A stretch of 64,000 bases of DNA, taken from IMG/VR virus record IMGVR_UViG_3300008261_004773, positions 1 to 64,000 of that record, one strand, 5' to 3'. The notes under the pieces are model-generated. The model was not told where the DNA came from. It was given only the letters and a program-made list of their open reading frames with translations, and did no database searches. Made by a program: the position numbers and the translations under genes. Source of the stretch: a virus. Below are positions 63,870-64,000 of the stretch, piece after piece; position 1 is the first letter of the stretch; the number at the start of each line of letters is the position of its first letter.

Positions 63870-63960
63870 AATAACATATATTTCGAAAAGTCAATTTTGA
63901 CAATTATATTCCTTTTTCATAATATTTTAAAAACAAATAAACTATTGTATATGAAACAAA

Positions 63961-64000
63961 ATGAAGAAAGGAAAAACCTCAAAAATAAATAACTTCGAAT
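63961..64000 (+). CDS. Start of a further plus-strand gene (truncated)
   Basis: An ATG at 63961 opens a frame (MKKGKTSKINNFE) that is still open at the window edge. A second frame from 63951 stops after 13 codons. In T4 order this would be the position of the prohead protease, but 13 residues cannot confirm it. Confidence 0.35.
   Translation, partial: MKKGKTSKINNFE

Noticed and set aside
1-64000. Integrase, attachment sites or prophage borders
   Set aside because: No recombinase, direct repeat at a tRNA end or host flank is visible; the window reads as the interior of a lytic-type genome.

Overview
The window is a piece of a large tailed-phage genome whose host is very probably a member of the Bacteroidota. 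Phage identity rests on a terminase large subunit, a T4-type portal protein and a head-assembly gene block at the right end, together with short, tightly packed, often overlapping genes on both strands and a large tRNA array. The Bacteroidota link rests on promoters of the TTTG-N19/20-TAnnTTTG type, lipoprotein and secreted-protein signals of that phylum, an Oar-like TonB-dependent receptor, a bS21 ribosomal protein of flavobacterial type and a tmRNA tag beginning GET. The sequence is AT-rich throughout and I see no host-chromosome junction.

Layout. 1-5.3 kb: exported or outer-membrane proteins, then small conserved phage proteins. 5.3-17.3 kb: mixed metabolic genes: 2OG-Fe(II) oxygenases, a predicted metallopeptidase, Smr, thymidylate synthase, a probable RNA-repair operon (RNA ligase, P-loop kinase, phosphoesterase), a UmuD'-like protein, FkbM methyltransferase and a GT17 glycosyltransferase. 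17.3-22.6 kb: unknown, probably virion-associated proteins ending in a terminator. 22.6-26.2 kb: ClpP, a NodU/CmcH carbamoyltransferase, two tRNA-Leu genes, HNH endonuclease. 27-33.7 kb: the tRNA array, interleaved with small genes, a sulfotransferase, a methyltransferase and at least two structured, apparently pseudoknotted RNAs. 34-42.9 kb: M23 endopeptidase, HAD phosphatases, small membrane proteins and two members of a KYGxGTxWCTT-type family. 43-46.3 kb: a 1091-residue TonB-dependent receptor. 46.5-52 kb: tRNA-Glu, tmRNA, an M20/M28-like peptidase, a ClpC-type unfoldase and Hsp20. 52-63.7 kb: virion genes: a nucleotidyltransferase-like/M23/peptidoglycan-binding fusion, a Thr-Pro repeat protein, four conserved head-region proteins, terminase and portal. 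A bS21 gene lies at the right end.

How it works together. The phage carries an unusually complete translation kit: tRNAs for all 20 amino acids, a tmRNA and bS21. RNA-repair enzymes could protect these RNAs against nuclease defences. ClpC, ClpP and Hsp20 could form a phage-controlled proteostasis module, with tmRNA feeding it tagged substrates. Two promoter classes are visible: a host-type vegetative class upstream of tmRNA, HNH, UmuD-like, HAD and peptidase genes, and a TATTTATA class immediately upstream of virion-type genes and of the TonB-dependent receptor. The second class argues that the receptor is a genuine, expressed phage gene.

Most functional calls are from motif recognition by eye; no database search was possible.
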